DNA of 64,000 nucleotides, taken from assembly GCA_964617955.1 (NCBI GenBank), contig CAZTXB010000014.1, positions 12,161 to 76,160 of the forward strand, in the 5' to 3' direction. Source of the stretch: JABWCE01 sp964617955. GTDB taxonomy: Bacteria > Bacteroidota > Bacteroidia > NS11-12g > UBA9320. Shown in pieces: positions 34,867 to 43,200 of the stretch; the stretch's first letter is position 1; every line of letters begins with the position of its first letter. Both the position numbers and the translations under genes were made by a program. The notes beneath the pieces were generated by a model. That model ran no database searches and had not been told where the DNA came from. It saw only the letters and a program-made list of their open reading frames with translations.

Positions 34867-35280
34867 ATGAAAAGAATCCTATTAATATTATCAATTCTAG
34901 TCTTCAATCCACCAAGTCATAGCCAATCTATTTTTTTTGACAACCTCAACAACTCCATTTGGACTTCAACAGCAGAAATTTCAGATTCCATCTTAAAAAC
35001 CTCAAAACAAATTCCCATATCAAAACTTATTTATTCAAAGGACTCCATTGATAAAGATGTGACTATATGGCTATTCAAAGACGGCTTTTTATAAATAGTC
35101 TATTATAATCATCAGTCAAAAACTGAAAACTTGGTAGGTACTTATGAATATTTAATCGAATTAAATAAGGGTACGTTACAACTGATTGTTGAGAATGTCA
35201 CCTTAAAATATAAAGTTGGTATTGTTTCTTCTGGCTATCATGCTGTACTTTTACGGACAAAAGAGAGAAGAAAAAAATGA
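34867..35280 (+). pseudogene. Orphan secreted protein gene interrupted by one in-frame TAA
   Basis: ATG 34867 gives a signal peptide (KRILLILSILVFNPPSHSQS) and runs 75 codons to TAA at 35092-35094. The same frame then continues for 61 more codons with protein-like content (VYYNHQSKTENLVGTYEYLI, KVGIVSSGYHAVLLRTKERR) to TGA at 35278-35280. The joined product (about 137 residues) looks like a small lipocalin-like or beta-barrel domain. Because the frame is kept on both sides, a single nonsense change or a sequencing error explains it. ATG 34825 is an alternative, earlier start but would bury the signal peptide. Confidence 0.55.
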
Positions 35281-35467
35281 AAACTTGATTCAAATACAGG
35301 GAATAAAATTAATAGCCAGTCTAGCAAGGAATAAAAATCCCTATCAAATTTACTATTTCCTTTTCTGAAAGTTTGAAAACCAGATCACAGATCCAAAACT
35401 AAGTCAAATCTGTAAGCCTGAATTTTAGTTCATAATTTTACCAATCAATTTTTTTTGATAATTTTTG

Positions 35468-35475
35468 TAAATTTG
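35468..35475 (+). promoter_or_regulatory. Promoter -7 box of the antitoxin-like gene
   Basis: TAAATTTG matches TAnnTTTG, 11 bases before ATG 35487. The predicted mRNA is nearly leaderless. Confidence 0.5.
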
Positions 35476-35486
35476 AATAAGTAAAC

Positions 35487-35726
35487 ATGAGAACATTAAA
35501 TATATCCATATCCGACATTGAGTTTAACAAATATGGATTAACAAAAGAAAAATTAACGTTTACAGATCTCATCGAACTGGTTATCAGAGAATTGACCCGT
35601 CAAAACTTGAACAAAAGCGTAGAACTTGCCGAAAAGTACGGACTTTCTAAAATGACTATGGATGAAATCTCAGACGAAGTAAAATATGTCAGAGAAGATG
35701 CAAAGGGTCGTGATATATACCAATGA
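35487..35726 (+). CDS. Antitoxin-like small protein (VapB-type partner of PIN toxins), solitary
   Basis: 79 residues. The first half is a short beta/helix region (TLNISISDIEFNKYGL), the second a charged helix pair ending in AEKYGLSKMTMDEISDEVKYVRED. I recognise the KYGLxxMTMDEI pattern from small proteins encoded next to PIN-domain toxins in Bacteroidota and cyanobacteria. Here no toxin frame follows: the ~235 bases to the next gene contain no PIN start. A decayed PIN gene lies 2.5 kb upstream on the same strand. So this is either an orphan antitoxin or the remnant of a split module. Low-to-moderate confidence in the family. Confidence 0.55.
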   Translation: MRTLNISISDIEFNKYGLTKEKLTFTDLIELVIRELTRQNLNKSVELAEKYGLSKMTMDEISDEVKYVREDAKGRDIYQ

Positions 35727-35885
35727 TATAGTTTCATCCTTTATTTAATGAATTAAAGGTAAACAATATAAACCAATTAAAACCTGATGGCTAACCGAGT
35801 TGAATGCGAAAATGCTTTTTTCTCTTAGCTTTAGCTCGCATCAGAATCCATCCTTTTCAAATTCCATTCACCCCTAAGTTCATGC

Positions 35886-35960
35886 CTGCAACCAAACCCG
35901 AAACAACAAACTCGAACCCCCAAACCAAAAACCCCCAAACCCTCAAACCTCAAAACCCTC
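35886..35960. repeat. C-rich, strand-skewed low-complexity tract
   Basis: A plus-strand run of AAACCC- and CCAAA-type words with almost no G (minus strand GGGTTT-like). It is non-coding by my reading: the open frame across it encodes only Pro/Asn/Thr/Gln repeats. It lies between the antitoxin-like gene and the end of the MORN-like gene. Confidence 0.5.
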
Positions 35961-35961
35961 C

Positions 35962-36363
35962 TCAATACTCCACCTCCTGGCAATCACATTTCCTTATCAC
36001 CCTCCGCCTTCCGTTCTTATTTATTTTTAACCAGGGTTTATTTTGGTCGTAGTATATAATCCATTTTACGACTCCATGCTTATATTTTATTTTCTTTTGA
36101 ATGCTTTGGTCAGGGTGGTACCATGTCCATATTTTATGCCTCTTTAAATTTTTAAAATAACCTTTCACCTCAACCTTAGCCTCAACCTTAGCCTCAACCT
36201 TATCCTCAACCTTATCCTCAACCTTATCCTCAACCTTAGCCTTAAAAATATAGGTACCCGTTTTTAAAGAATCGTAAACTATGGATTGAGCTTTGACAAC
36301 TTGTAATCCCATCAATAGGATGGAAACTAACCAAATCCTACCTGTATTTTTTATATTAATCAA
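35962..36363 (-). CDS. Small secreted protein with KVED/KVEA repeats and a MORN/YwqK-like end
   Basis: 133 residues from TTG 36363, overlapping the uppP stop by 8 bases, so probably translationally coupled. Signal peptide (WLVSILLMGLQVVKAQS). A 12-base unit repeated six times encodes KVED or KVEA (about 44-67). After it, GYFKNLKRHKIWTWYHPDQS and KYKHGVVKWIIYYDQNKPW look like MORN/YwqK-type strand repeats. A basic tail follows (KNGRRRVIRK). Function unknown. Confidence 0.6.
   Translation of the reverse strand: MINIKNTGRIWLVSILLMGLQVVKAQSIVYDSLKTGTYIFKAKVEDKVEDKVEDKVEAKVEAKVEVKGYFKNLKRHKIWTWYHPDQSIQKKIKYKHGVVKWIIYYDQNKPWLKINKNGRRRVIRKCDCQEVEY
36168..36239 (-). repeat. 12-bp tandem repeat, six copies, within a coding region
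   Basis: Plus strand: six tandem units CCTCAACCTTAG or CCTCAACCTTAT, phase matched to codons (KVEA / KVED). The unit length is a multiple of three, so copy-number change would lengthen or shorten the protein without a frameshift. Confidence 0.9.
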
Positions 36364-37153
36364 TGATGGTAAGATGCGTTCCTGAGAAATAGAGCAATAA
36401 TATCAAAACTCCCACAGCTATGCGATAGTAACCAAACCACTTAAAACCGTAACGGGTCAAAATATTTATGAGGAAGCGTATGGCAAGGATTGAAACGACA
36501 AATGCGATGACATTGCCTAAGGCAAATAGTTTCCATTGTTCCTGGCTCACTTCAACGCCCGCTTTAAAATAATCGTATAACGACATAACCGTGGCGCCAA
36601 GCATGGTGGGAACTGCCAAAAAAAATGAAAATTCAGCCGCAGCTTTTCGGGTTAAACCTTGGGTCATACCTCCGATAATGGTAGCAGCCGATCTGGACAC
36701 TCCGGGAATCATACTGATGGTTTGGAAAAGGCCTATGATAAAGGCGTTTTTGTAAGTGGTTTGCGTTTCGGTATCTTTTCTTCCTCTATCAAAAAAACCA
36801 TCGATGAATACAAGAATGATTCCACCTATCACGAGGGCTATAGCCACCACCACCACATTTTCCAGGAGGGAATCGATCTGCTTCTTAAAAATCAGCCCGA
36901 AAATGACCGCAGGAATAAAGGCCACAAATAATTTAAAATAGAAATTAAAACTTTGAAAAAAGCGTTTCCAATACAAGGCTACAACAGCCATAATGGCTCC
37001 CAATTGAATGCACACTGTAAACAATTTTACAAAAGGCTCCGATTGAATTCCCATCGCTGAAGAAGCGATTATCATATGCCCTGTGCTGCTCACCGGAATA
37101 TACTCAGTGAGGCCTTCAACAATAGCCAGAACAATGGCTTCAATCAGCCCCAT
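36356..37153 (-). CDS. uppP: Undecaprenyl-diphosphate phosphatase (UppP/BacA)
   Basis: 265 residues from ATG 37153 (MGLIEAIVLAIVEGLTEYIP); a longer reading from 37183 starts inside the previous gene and adds non-conserved residues. Motif EGLTEYIPVSSTGH and the second motif PGVSRSAATIIGG carry the catalytic Glu, Ser and Arg. About eight transmembrane helices. It recycles the lipid carrier for peptidoglycan and other envelope polymers. The start overlaps the end of the DUF3098 gene by 14 bases; the order ftsX-DUF3098-uppP is a conserved Bacteroidota arrangement. Confidence 0.94.
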   Translation of the reverse strand: MGLIEAIVLAIVEGLTEYIPVSSTGHMIIASSAMGIQSEPFVKLFTVCIQLGAIMAVVALYWKRFFQSFNFYFKLFVAFIPAVIFGLIFKKQIDSLLENVVVVAIALVIGGIILVFIDGFFDRGRKDTETQTTYKNAFIIGLFQTISMIPGVSRSAATIIGGMTQGLTRKAAAEFSFFLAVPTMLGATVMSLYDYFKAGVEVSQEQWKLFALGNVIAFVVSILAIRFLINILTRYGFKWFGYYRIAVGVLILLLYFSGTHLTIID

Positions 37154-37409
37154 GCTTGGCTTTAGGCTTATACATAATGGCAATCACTCCGATTAAGAAT
37201 CCGAGAATGACCACTATGGGTGCAAGGGTTGTTTGCCTGAAATCGTAAACCTGTTCAGGCGTTCCGTACATGAGTAGAAAACCGATGAGAACCACACCAA
37301 ATGCCAGAGCGGCCAGCATGTAATTTTGTTTACCAAAAACCATATCTATTTTGGTGTTGGGAGTCACTTTAAAACCCTGCTTTGCTTTTTCCTGTACTTT
37401 CTTCGACAT
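37140..37409 (-). CDS. DUF3098 membrane protein
   Basis: 89 residues with two transmembrane helices (about 30-48 and 63-80). FGKQNYMLAALAFGVVLIGF and ILGFLIGVIAIMYKP are the family pattern. Always small, and typically located between ftsX and uppP in Bacteroidota; function unknown, probably linked to the divisome or envelope. Confidence 0.88.
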   Translation of the reverse strand: MSKKVQEKAKQGFKVTPNTKIDMVFGKQNYMLAALAFGVVLIGFLLMYGTPEQVYDFRQTTLAPIVVILGFLIGVIAIMYKPKAKHGAD

Positions 37410-37417
37410 ATAATTAA

Positions 37418-38332
37418 CTAATAAAGATCTTCAATGTTGCTATACAAATAGCGCTTGGTGCTCCAATAGGTGCAAATAATTGAAATGAGCATACCTACGA
37501 GAAACAAGCCTGCAAATAACGAAGAATAAATGAATATTTCTTCCATCAAATTTTTGGAGGCAATCCACTGTATATCATCTAAAACCAAGAGATGACTCAC
37601 CCATTTTTCCATCACATAAAAGGAACCTACCAATAACACGGACGAAAATAAAAAACCTAAAGTTGCCTGCCAAGCGGCCTTTTTTAAAAAGGGGGCTATG
37701 ATAAACCCTTCTGTGGCCCCGACCAATTGCATGCTCCTGATTAAAAACCGCTTGCTGTAAATGCTCAGGCGTATGGTACTATTGATTAAAAAAAATGCGA
37801 TGATAATAAAAAGCAGACCAATGATGGCCAAGGTGCCTGACACCAACTCTTTGTTTTTATTGATTTCGTCGATCAAACTGATCTGTGTCAAAACCTCCGT
37901 AACCCCTTCATAGCGGTACAACTCACTTTCTATTTTTTTCAAACGGCTTCGGTCGCCATGTTTTGCCTTTATGGAAACCTCTATGCTGGCTGGCAGAGGA
38001 TTGTACCCAAGTATATCTACAAAGTCTTGTTCAAGTTCCTTTTTATAGGAAAAAGCCGCTTCTTCGCTGCTTAGGTAAATAGCCTCTTTTACATACGTCT
38101 TTTCTTTTATGGAAGCCAGAACTTTAAGAATCGTACTTTCCGCTGTGCCTTGCGCGAAGTAGACATTCACATGGACTTTTTCCTTGAGGTTATCCACCAG
38201 TTTTTGGCCGGCAAAAAAAAGTAAACCCGACAAGCCCAGTAAAAAAAGAATAATGGTAATGCTAACTACCGGAGGCCAGGAGGATGGATCACGTCTTGTA
38301 ATTCGAGGGCTTGAAGTATTAAAATTACTCAT
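37418..38332 (-). CDS. ftsX: Cell-division permease-like protein FtsX
   Basis: 304 residues. One transmembrane helix (about 23-43), a periplasmic domain (VHVNVYFAQGTAES..., VKEAIYLSSEEAAFSY, LGYNPLPASIEVSIKAKHG), then three helices (about 168-190, 214-240, 268-292), the FtsX layout. With FtsE (not in this window) it forms an ABC-type complex that activates peptidoglycan hydrolases at the division site. Head of the ftsX-DUF3098-uppP operon. Confidence 0.93.
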   Translation of the reverse strand: MSNFNTSSPRITRRDPSSWPPVVSITIILFLLGLSGLLFFAGQKLVDNLKEKVHVNVYFAQGTAESTILKVLASIKEKTYVKEAIYLSSEEAAFSYKKELEQDFVDILGYNPLPASIEVSIKAKHGDRSRLKKIESELYRYEGVTEVLTQISLIDEINKNKELVSGTLAIIGLLFIIIAFFLINSTIRLSIYSKRFLIRSMQLVGATEGFIIAPFLKKAAWQATLGFLFSSVLLVGSFYVMEKWVSHLLVLDDIQWIASKNLMEEIFIYSSLFAGLFLVGMLISIICTYWSTKRYLYSNIEDLY

Positions 38333-38656
38333 GGTCTGTACTACTTCAAAAAAACAATTTTTTGATCAAACTTTTGCTTTTAATAATTCACACCCAACCG
38401 ACAAGTTTAAAAACGACTTCGGGTACAGACATACCTCTTGTTTGCAAAGCTTAAAAAAATTATATATTGGAGCGATGCCGTTACATCTTGCCACAACTCC
38501 TAATAAAGTGGCCTAAGACTTTCTTCATTTTTAAAACAGTTCCAGAATACCCTAATTTGAGTGACGATTCTTAAAATGAAACAGGGTGGCAGGAAGTTTT
38601 ATGAAAACAAAATGATGACTAACCTGCCATCAATCCATACGCTTCAACCGTAGCCT
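38333..38656. other. Intergenic region between ftsX and lysS
   Basis: 324 bases with no supported ORF, tRNA or repeat. It should contain the ftsX promoter, but I see no exact TAnnTTTG at the usual distance. TGGCAGG (38587-38593) and CCTGCCA (38623-38629) could pair, but with a 29-base loop and no T run. Confidence 0.5.
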
Positions 38657-40165
38657 TTAGTCCCATTTCTCGGGCCGCATTTGCGGAAAGAACAAAACCT
38701 CTTGAATCGAGGCCTGATTGGTAAGCAACATCACCAGTCGGTCCATACCAATTCCTATACCTGCCGTAGGAGGCATCCCATACTCCAGGGCTCTTAAAAA
38801 ATCCTGATCAATAAACATGGCTTCGTCATCGCCCTTTTCACTCAAGCGCATTTGCTCCATGAATCGTTCTCTTTGGTCAATGGGGTCGTTAAGCTCGCTG
38901 TAGCAGTTGGCTATTTCCTTTCCATTGATAATCAACTCAAAACGCTCTGTCAAAGTAGGGTCGCTGCGGTGAATTTTGGTTAAGGGGCTCATTTCTATGG
39001 GATAGTCCATGATAAAAGTGGGTTGAATCAGGTGATGTTCAACCAGTTCACCAAACAACGCATCAATCATTTTGCCGATTCCCATTTTTTCGTCGGCGTG
39101 GATTCCCTTGCTTTTGCAAATTGTCCTCAACTCAGCCTCTCCCTTGCCTTTAACATCAACATTTCCATATTTTTTAATCGCATCAATAATGCCAATTCTT
39201 TCAAATGGTTTTCCGAAGTCGATTTGGTTATCGCCAAAAGCCACTTCGTCACTGCCCGTAACTTCGAAGGCCACCTGCTGAAGCATTTTTTCAGTGGTAT
39301 CCATCATCCAGTAATAGTCCTTGTAGGCCACGTAAAGCTCCATGATGGTGAACTCCGGATTATGGGTGCGATCCATGCCTTCATTCCTAAAATCTTTGGC
39401 AAACTCATAAACCCCGTCAAAACCACCAACGATGAGACGCTTCAGGTATAATTCATTGGCTATTCTTAAATACAATTCTGTATCCAGGGCATTGTGATGG
39501 GTTACAAAGGGGCGAGCAGCTGCACCACCCGGGATGGGCTGTAAAATGGGCGTCTCCACTTCCATATAACCTAAGTTGTTGAGAAAGTTGCGCATGCTTG
39601 TAAATACTTTATTGCGCTTAATAAAAATGTCCTTTTGGTGGCGGTTCACTATCAAATCGACGTATCGCATGCGGTAGCGCGCTTCAGGGTCGGTAAAGGA
39701 GTCATAAATTACCCCGTCTTTTTCTTTAGGTAAGGGCAAGGGGTTCAGCGCCTTGGAAAGGAGAGTAAGCTCTGACACATGTACACTGGTTTCGCCGGTT
39801 TGGGTGGTAAACACATATCCCTTCACGCCAATAATATCACCGATGTCCAGCAATTTTTTAAAAACTTCATTGTACTGGGTCTTGTCTTCGCCCGGACAAA
39901 TTTCATCGCGGTTGACATATATTTGAATTCTTCCTGAGGCATCCTGGATAACGGCAAAGGCAGCTTTGCCCATGATTCGAATGGACATGATGCGCCCGGC
40001 CATTGAAATATCCTTGTAATTCAGCTTATCGTTTTGATAGTTTTCGAGGATATCGGCTGCCTGCGCATTAACCTCGTAAGGCTGTGCGGGATAAGGGTTT
40101 ATACCTAATTCTCGCAAACGCTTTAGCTTTTCGCGTCTTTGAATCTGTAGTTCATTTAATTCCAT
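38657..40165 (-). CDS. lysS: Lysyl-tRNA synthetase, class II
   Basis: 502 residues. An N-terminal OB-fold anticodon-binding domain (GRIMSIRIMGKAAFAVIQD). Class II motif 1 lies around MRNFLNNLGYMEVETPILQ, motif 2 is FRNEGMDRTHNPEFT, and motif 3 is GIGIGMDRLVMLLT. Charges tRNA-Lys. Cytoplasmic, essential. Divergent from the giant DUF7948/PKD protein. Confidence 0.96.
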   Translation of the reverse strand: MELNELQIQRREKLKRLRELGINPYPAQPYEVNAQAADILENYQNDKLNYKDISMAGRIMSIRIMGKAAFAVIQDASGRIQIYVNRDEICPGEDKTQYNEVFKKLLDIGDIIGVKGYVFTTQTGETSVHVSELTLLSKALNPLPLPKEKDGVIYDSFTDPEARYRMRYVDLIVNRHQKDIFIKRNKVFTSMRNFLNNLGYMEVETPILQPIPGGAAARPFVTHHNALDTELYLRIANELYLKRLIVGGFDGVYEFAKDFRNEGMDRTHNPEFTIMELYVAYKDYYWMMDTTEKMLQQVAFEVTGSDEVAFGDNQIDFGKPFERIGIIDAIKKYGNVDVKGKGEAELRTICKSKGIHADEKMGIGKMIDALFGELVEHHLIQPTFIMDYPIEMSPLTKIHRSDPTLTERFELIINGKEIANCYSELNDPIDQRERFMEQMRLSEKGDDEAMFIDQDFLRALEYGMPPTAGIGIGMDRLVMLLTNQASIQEVLFFPQMRPEKWD

Positions 40166-40260
40166 TCCTAAAAAGAACTGCGAATATAAGGCTTCGTAAG
40201 CAACTCTTTTAGCAAAGCGGTTGTCTAATCAACAAGGATTGCCGAATTTTGAGTGAGCCA

Positions 40261-43200
40261 ATGCCTAAAGGTAGCAACATATTATTCTTAGTCTTTTTAG
40301 CGCTTTGTCCTGGGTTTGGATTTTCACAAAGCGATGCGTCCCTGGCCTTTGTCAAAAATTTGGGCCAATTTGAACCAGAGGTTTTGTTCAGAGTACAACT
40401 TCATCACGGCTATATTTATTTGGAAAAAAACGGCATCACCTTTAAGTTGTTCGAAGAACAGGATTACAATGAGCATCACCGCCATTTAAGCCACGACATC
40501 GAAAAGGAAGAAACGGCTATGCGTGGACATTCTTTTCAGTACCGTTTTCTAAACAGCATGCCACTTGCGATTGAAGGTTTAGAACCTTTTCAAGAGAAAC
40601 ACAATTATTTTTTGGGAAACGATAAAAAAAAGTGGGCTTCACATGTTCCACTCTTTTCTGAGGTGGTTTATAAAAACATTTATCCATCCATCGATTTAAA
40701 AATCTTTTCGCAATTCGGACGCTTAAAATATGAATGGGAAGTGAATCCTGGCGCTCAGATCAAGGACATTTCTATAGAAATAATAGGGCTCGATTCGCTA
40801 AGCGTTAAGGAGAATAACCTATTGCTGTATACCTCTATAGGATGCTTTCCCGATAAAAACTTGTGGGTTTGGCAAAAACCTAATAAAGAATTAAACGCCA
40901 GGCAACTTGTAGCTAGCCAGTACCGAATAACTCATAACGTGGTGAGCTATTTTTTACCTGAGGGGTATGATCAAACGCTGCCTTTGATCATTGACCCGGT
41001 GTTGGTATTTTCGACTTATTCGGGTTCTAAGGGCGACAACTTTGGATTCACAGCTACTTATGATGCGAGGGGAAATTTATACGCAGGTGGCATCACCGAC
41101 AACACCCATGGAGAGTACCCCGTTACCAAAGGGGCCTTTCAGGACAGCTGCCATAAAGGATATGGTGGCACGGGTGGCAGGGGCCGACCGCCGGTAAATT
41201 TGCCATGTGACATCACCATTAGCAAATACGATTCATCCGGCAAAAATTTACTTTATGCCACCTATGTTGGAGGCAGCGACGATGAGTATCCACATAGCAT
41301 GGTGGTGAATTCAAAAAATGAGCTCATGGTTTTCGGGACCTCTTATTCATTTAACTTTCCAATGTTGGCAAGTGGATATGATACCTCGCACCACAGGGAT
41401 ACCGGCAGCATCATCGACACCGACATTGTAGTTTTCATATTATCAGAGAAAGGAGATTCATTAAAAGGCTCTACTTTTTTTGGCGGAAGCAAAAACGACG
41501 GTCTCACAAACTCAGCCTTGCGGTATAATTACGCCGACGATTTCAGAGGTGAGGTACTCACAGATAAGTCTGATAATATTTTTGTAGTTAGCAATACCAA
41601 TTCGCCCAAACTTCCAATGATAAAATCGATTAAGGATACGCTTGAAGGGGTTTCGGATGGCATCTGCCTTAAATTTTCCAAAGGGCTCGACCAACTGTTA
41701 TGGTCAACCTATTACGGAGGAAACAATGCCGATGCGATTTACAGTTTGGAGTTCGACCAAGACGAGAACATTTACATTGGCGGCGGCACCTCGAGCACAA
41801 ATCTACCTAAAAGCACGGGCAGTTTCGGGAGCTCCAATCATGGTGGAATAGATGGCTTCGTGGCCTCTTTTAAAAAAGACAGTTTCAGTTTGAAACAAAG
41901 CACTTATTTTGGAACCGCTGCCTATGACCAGCTTTATTTTTTAGAAATCGACAAGCTGGGCAAAATTTATGCTACAGGACAAACCGAGGGCAATATCACG
42001 GCCTCCTATGGCACCTATAACAATCGCCAAAATGCAGGGCAGTTTATTTTTATTTGTGATGATTCACTCAAAAGAATACACAAACAAACGGTGTTCGGGT
42101 CAATGACCAACAAACCAAATTTTTCCCCCTCTGCCTTTTTGGTCGATTCTTGTGGAAGCATTTATATCTCCGGTTGGGGGTTAACTTCAGGTTTGCCCAT
42201 CACCTCCAATGCCTTACAAAGCTCAACCGACGGCCAAGATTTTTATTTAGCAGTTTTTGCAAAAAACATTTCTAGTTTATTGTTCGGTACATTTTTTGGT
42301 GGCAATAAATCTCAGGACCATGTGGATGGAGGCACAAGCAGGTTCGACAAAAAAGGCATCATTTACCAGTCGGTTTGTTCAAGCTGCCCTGGCACCCCAG
42401 GTTCAACTTTAAATGATTTTCCGACCACAAGCTCGGCCGCATTTCCAAAAAATGTAAGTTGGCGATGCAGCAATGCAGCTTTCAAAATCGATTTTCAAAT
42501 CAACAACGTTGTCAAGGCAAAATTCAAACCCGATTCCATTTTATGTGGTCCTGCCGATATTCAATTCTCTAACCAAAGCATTGGAAATGGAAGGTATTTC
42601 TGGAGTTTTGGCGATGGCCAAACTTCAACAGCCCTGGTGCCAAAACACAGTTATGCCGACACTGGAAAATACACCATTCAACTCATTGCCATTGACTCCA
42701 ACGCCTGTAACTTTTCTGATACCGCCATTAGAAAAATTCAGGTTCTACAAAAACCTACAGCCCTTTTCACCGCTGTGGTTTCCAAATGTTTTAATCAGGT
42801 AGAAATCACCCACAAAAGCAAAGATTTTACCACCCTGCACTGGAATTATGGTGACGGGAATCAAGACCAGGTTCAGTCCCCCAATCCCAGGGTTTACAAA
42901 TACGACACCGGGAGTTACAGGCTGAGTTTAATAACCGACGCCAACAAATTCTGTAAAGATTCCATGAGCCTAAACCTCAAAATAAATGAAATTAAATATG
43001 TAAAAGCTTTGTTCAAACCCGATACCACCTTATGCGGCCCGGCCAGAGTTCAATTCAAAAATTACAGCGACAGCTCGGCAACCTACTTTTGGGATTTTGG
43101 GGACGATAGCACCTCATCCGCAAAAAACCCCCTTCATTCTTTTCCCTCCACCGGTCAGTATCATATTAAGCTCATAGTAACGGATAGCAACTCTTGCAAT

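Noticed and set aside
35804..36052. 82-codon plus-strand frame over the C-rich tract
   Set aside because: Encodes only Pro/Asn/Thr/Gln repeats and overlaps the end of the MORN-like gene; no start context.
36168..36239. CRISPR array
   Set aside because: Units are 12 bases in direct tandem without spacers and lie in a coding frame.
38587..38629. TGGCAGG/CCTGCCA inverted repeat after lysS as terminator
   Set aside because: 29-base loop and no T run; likely chance pairing.
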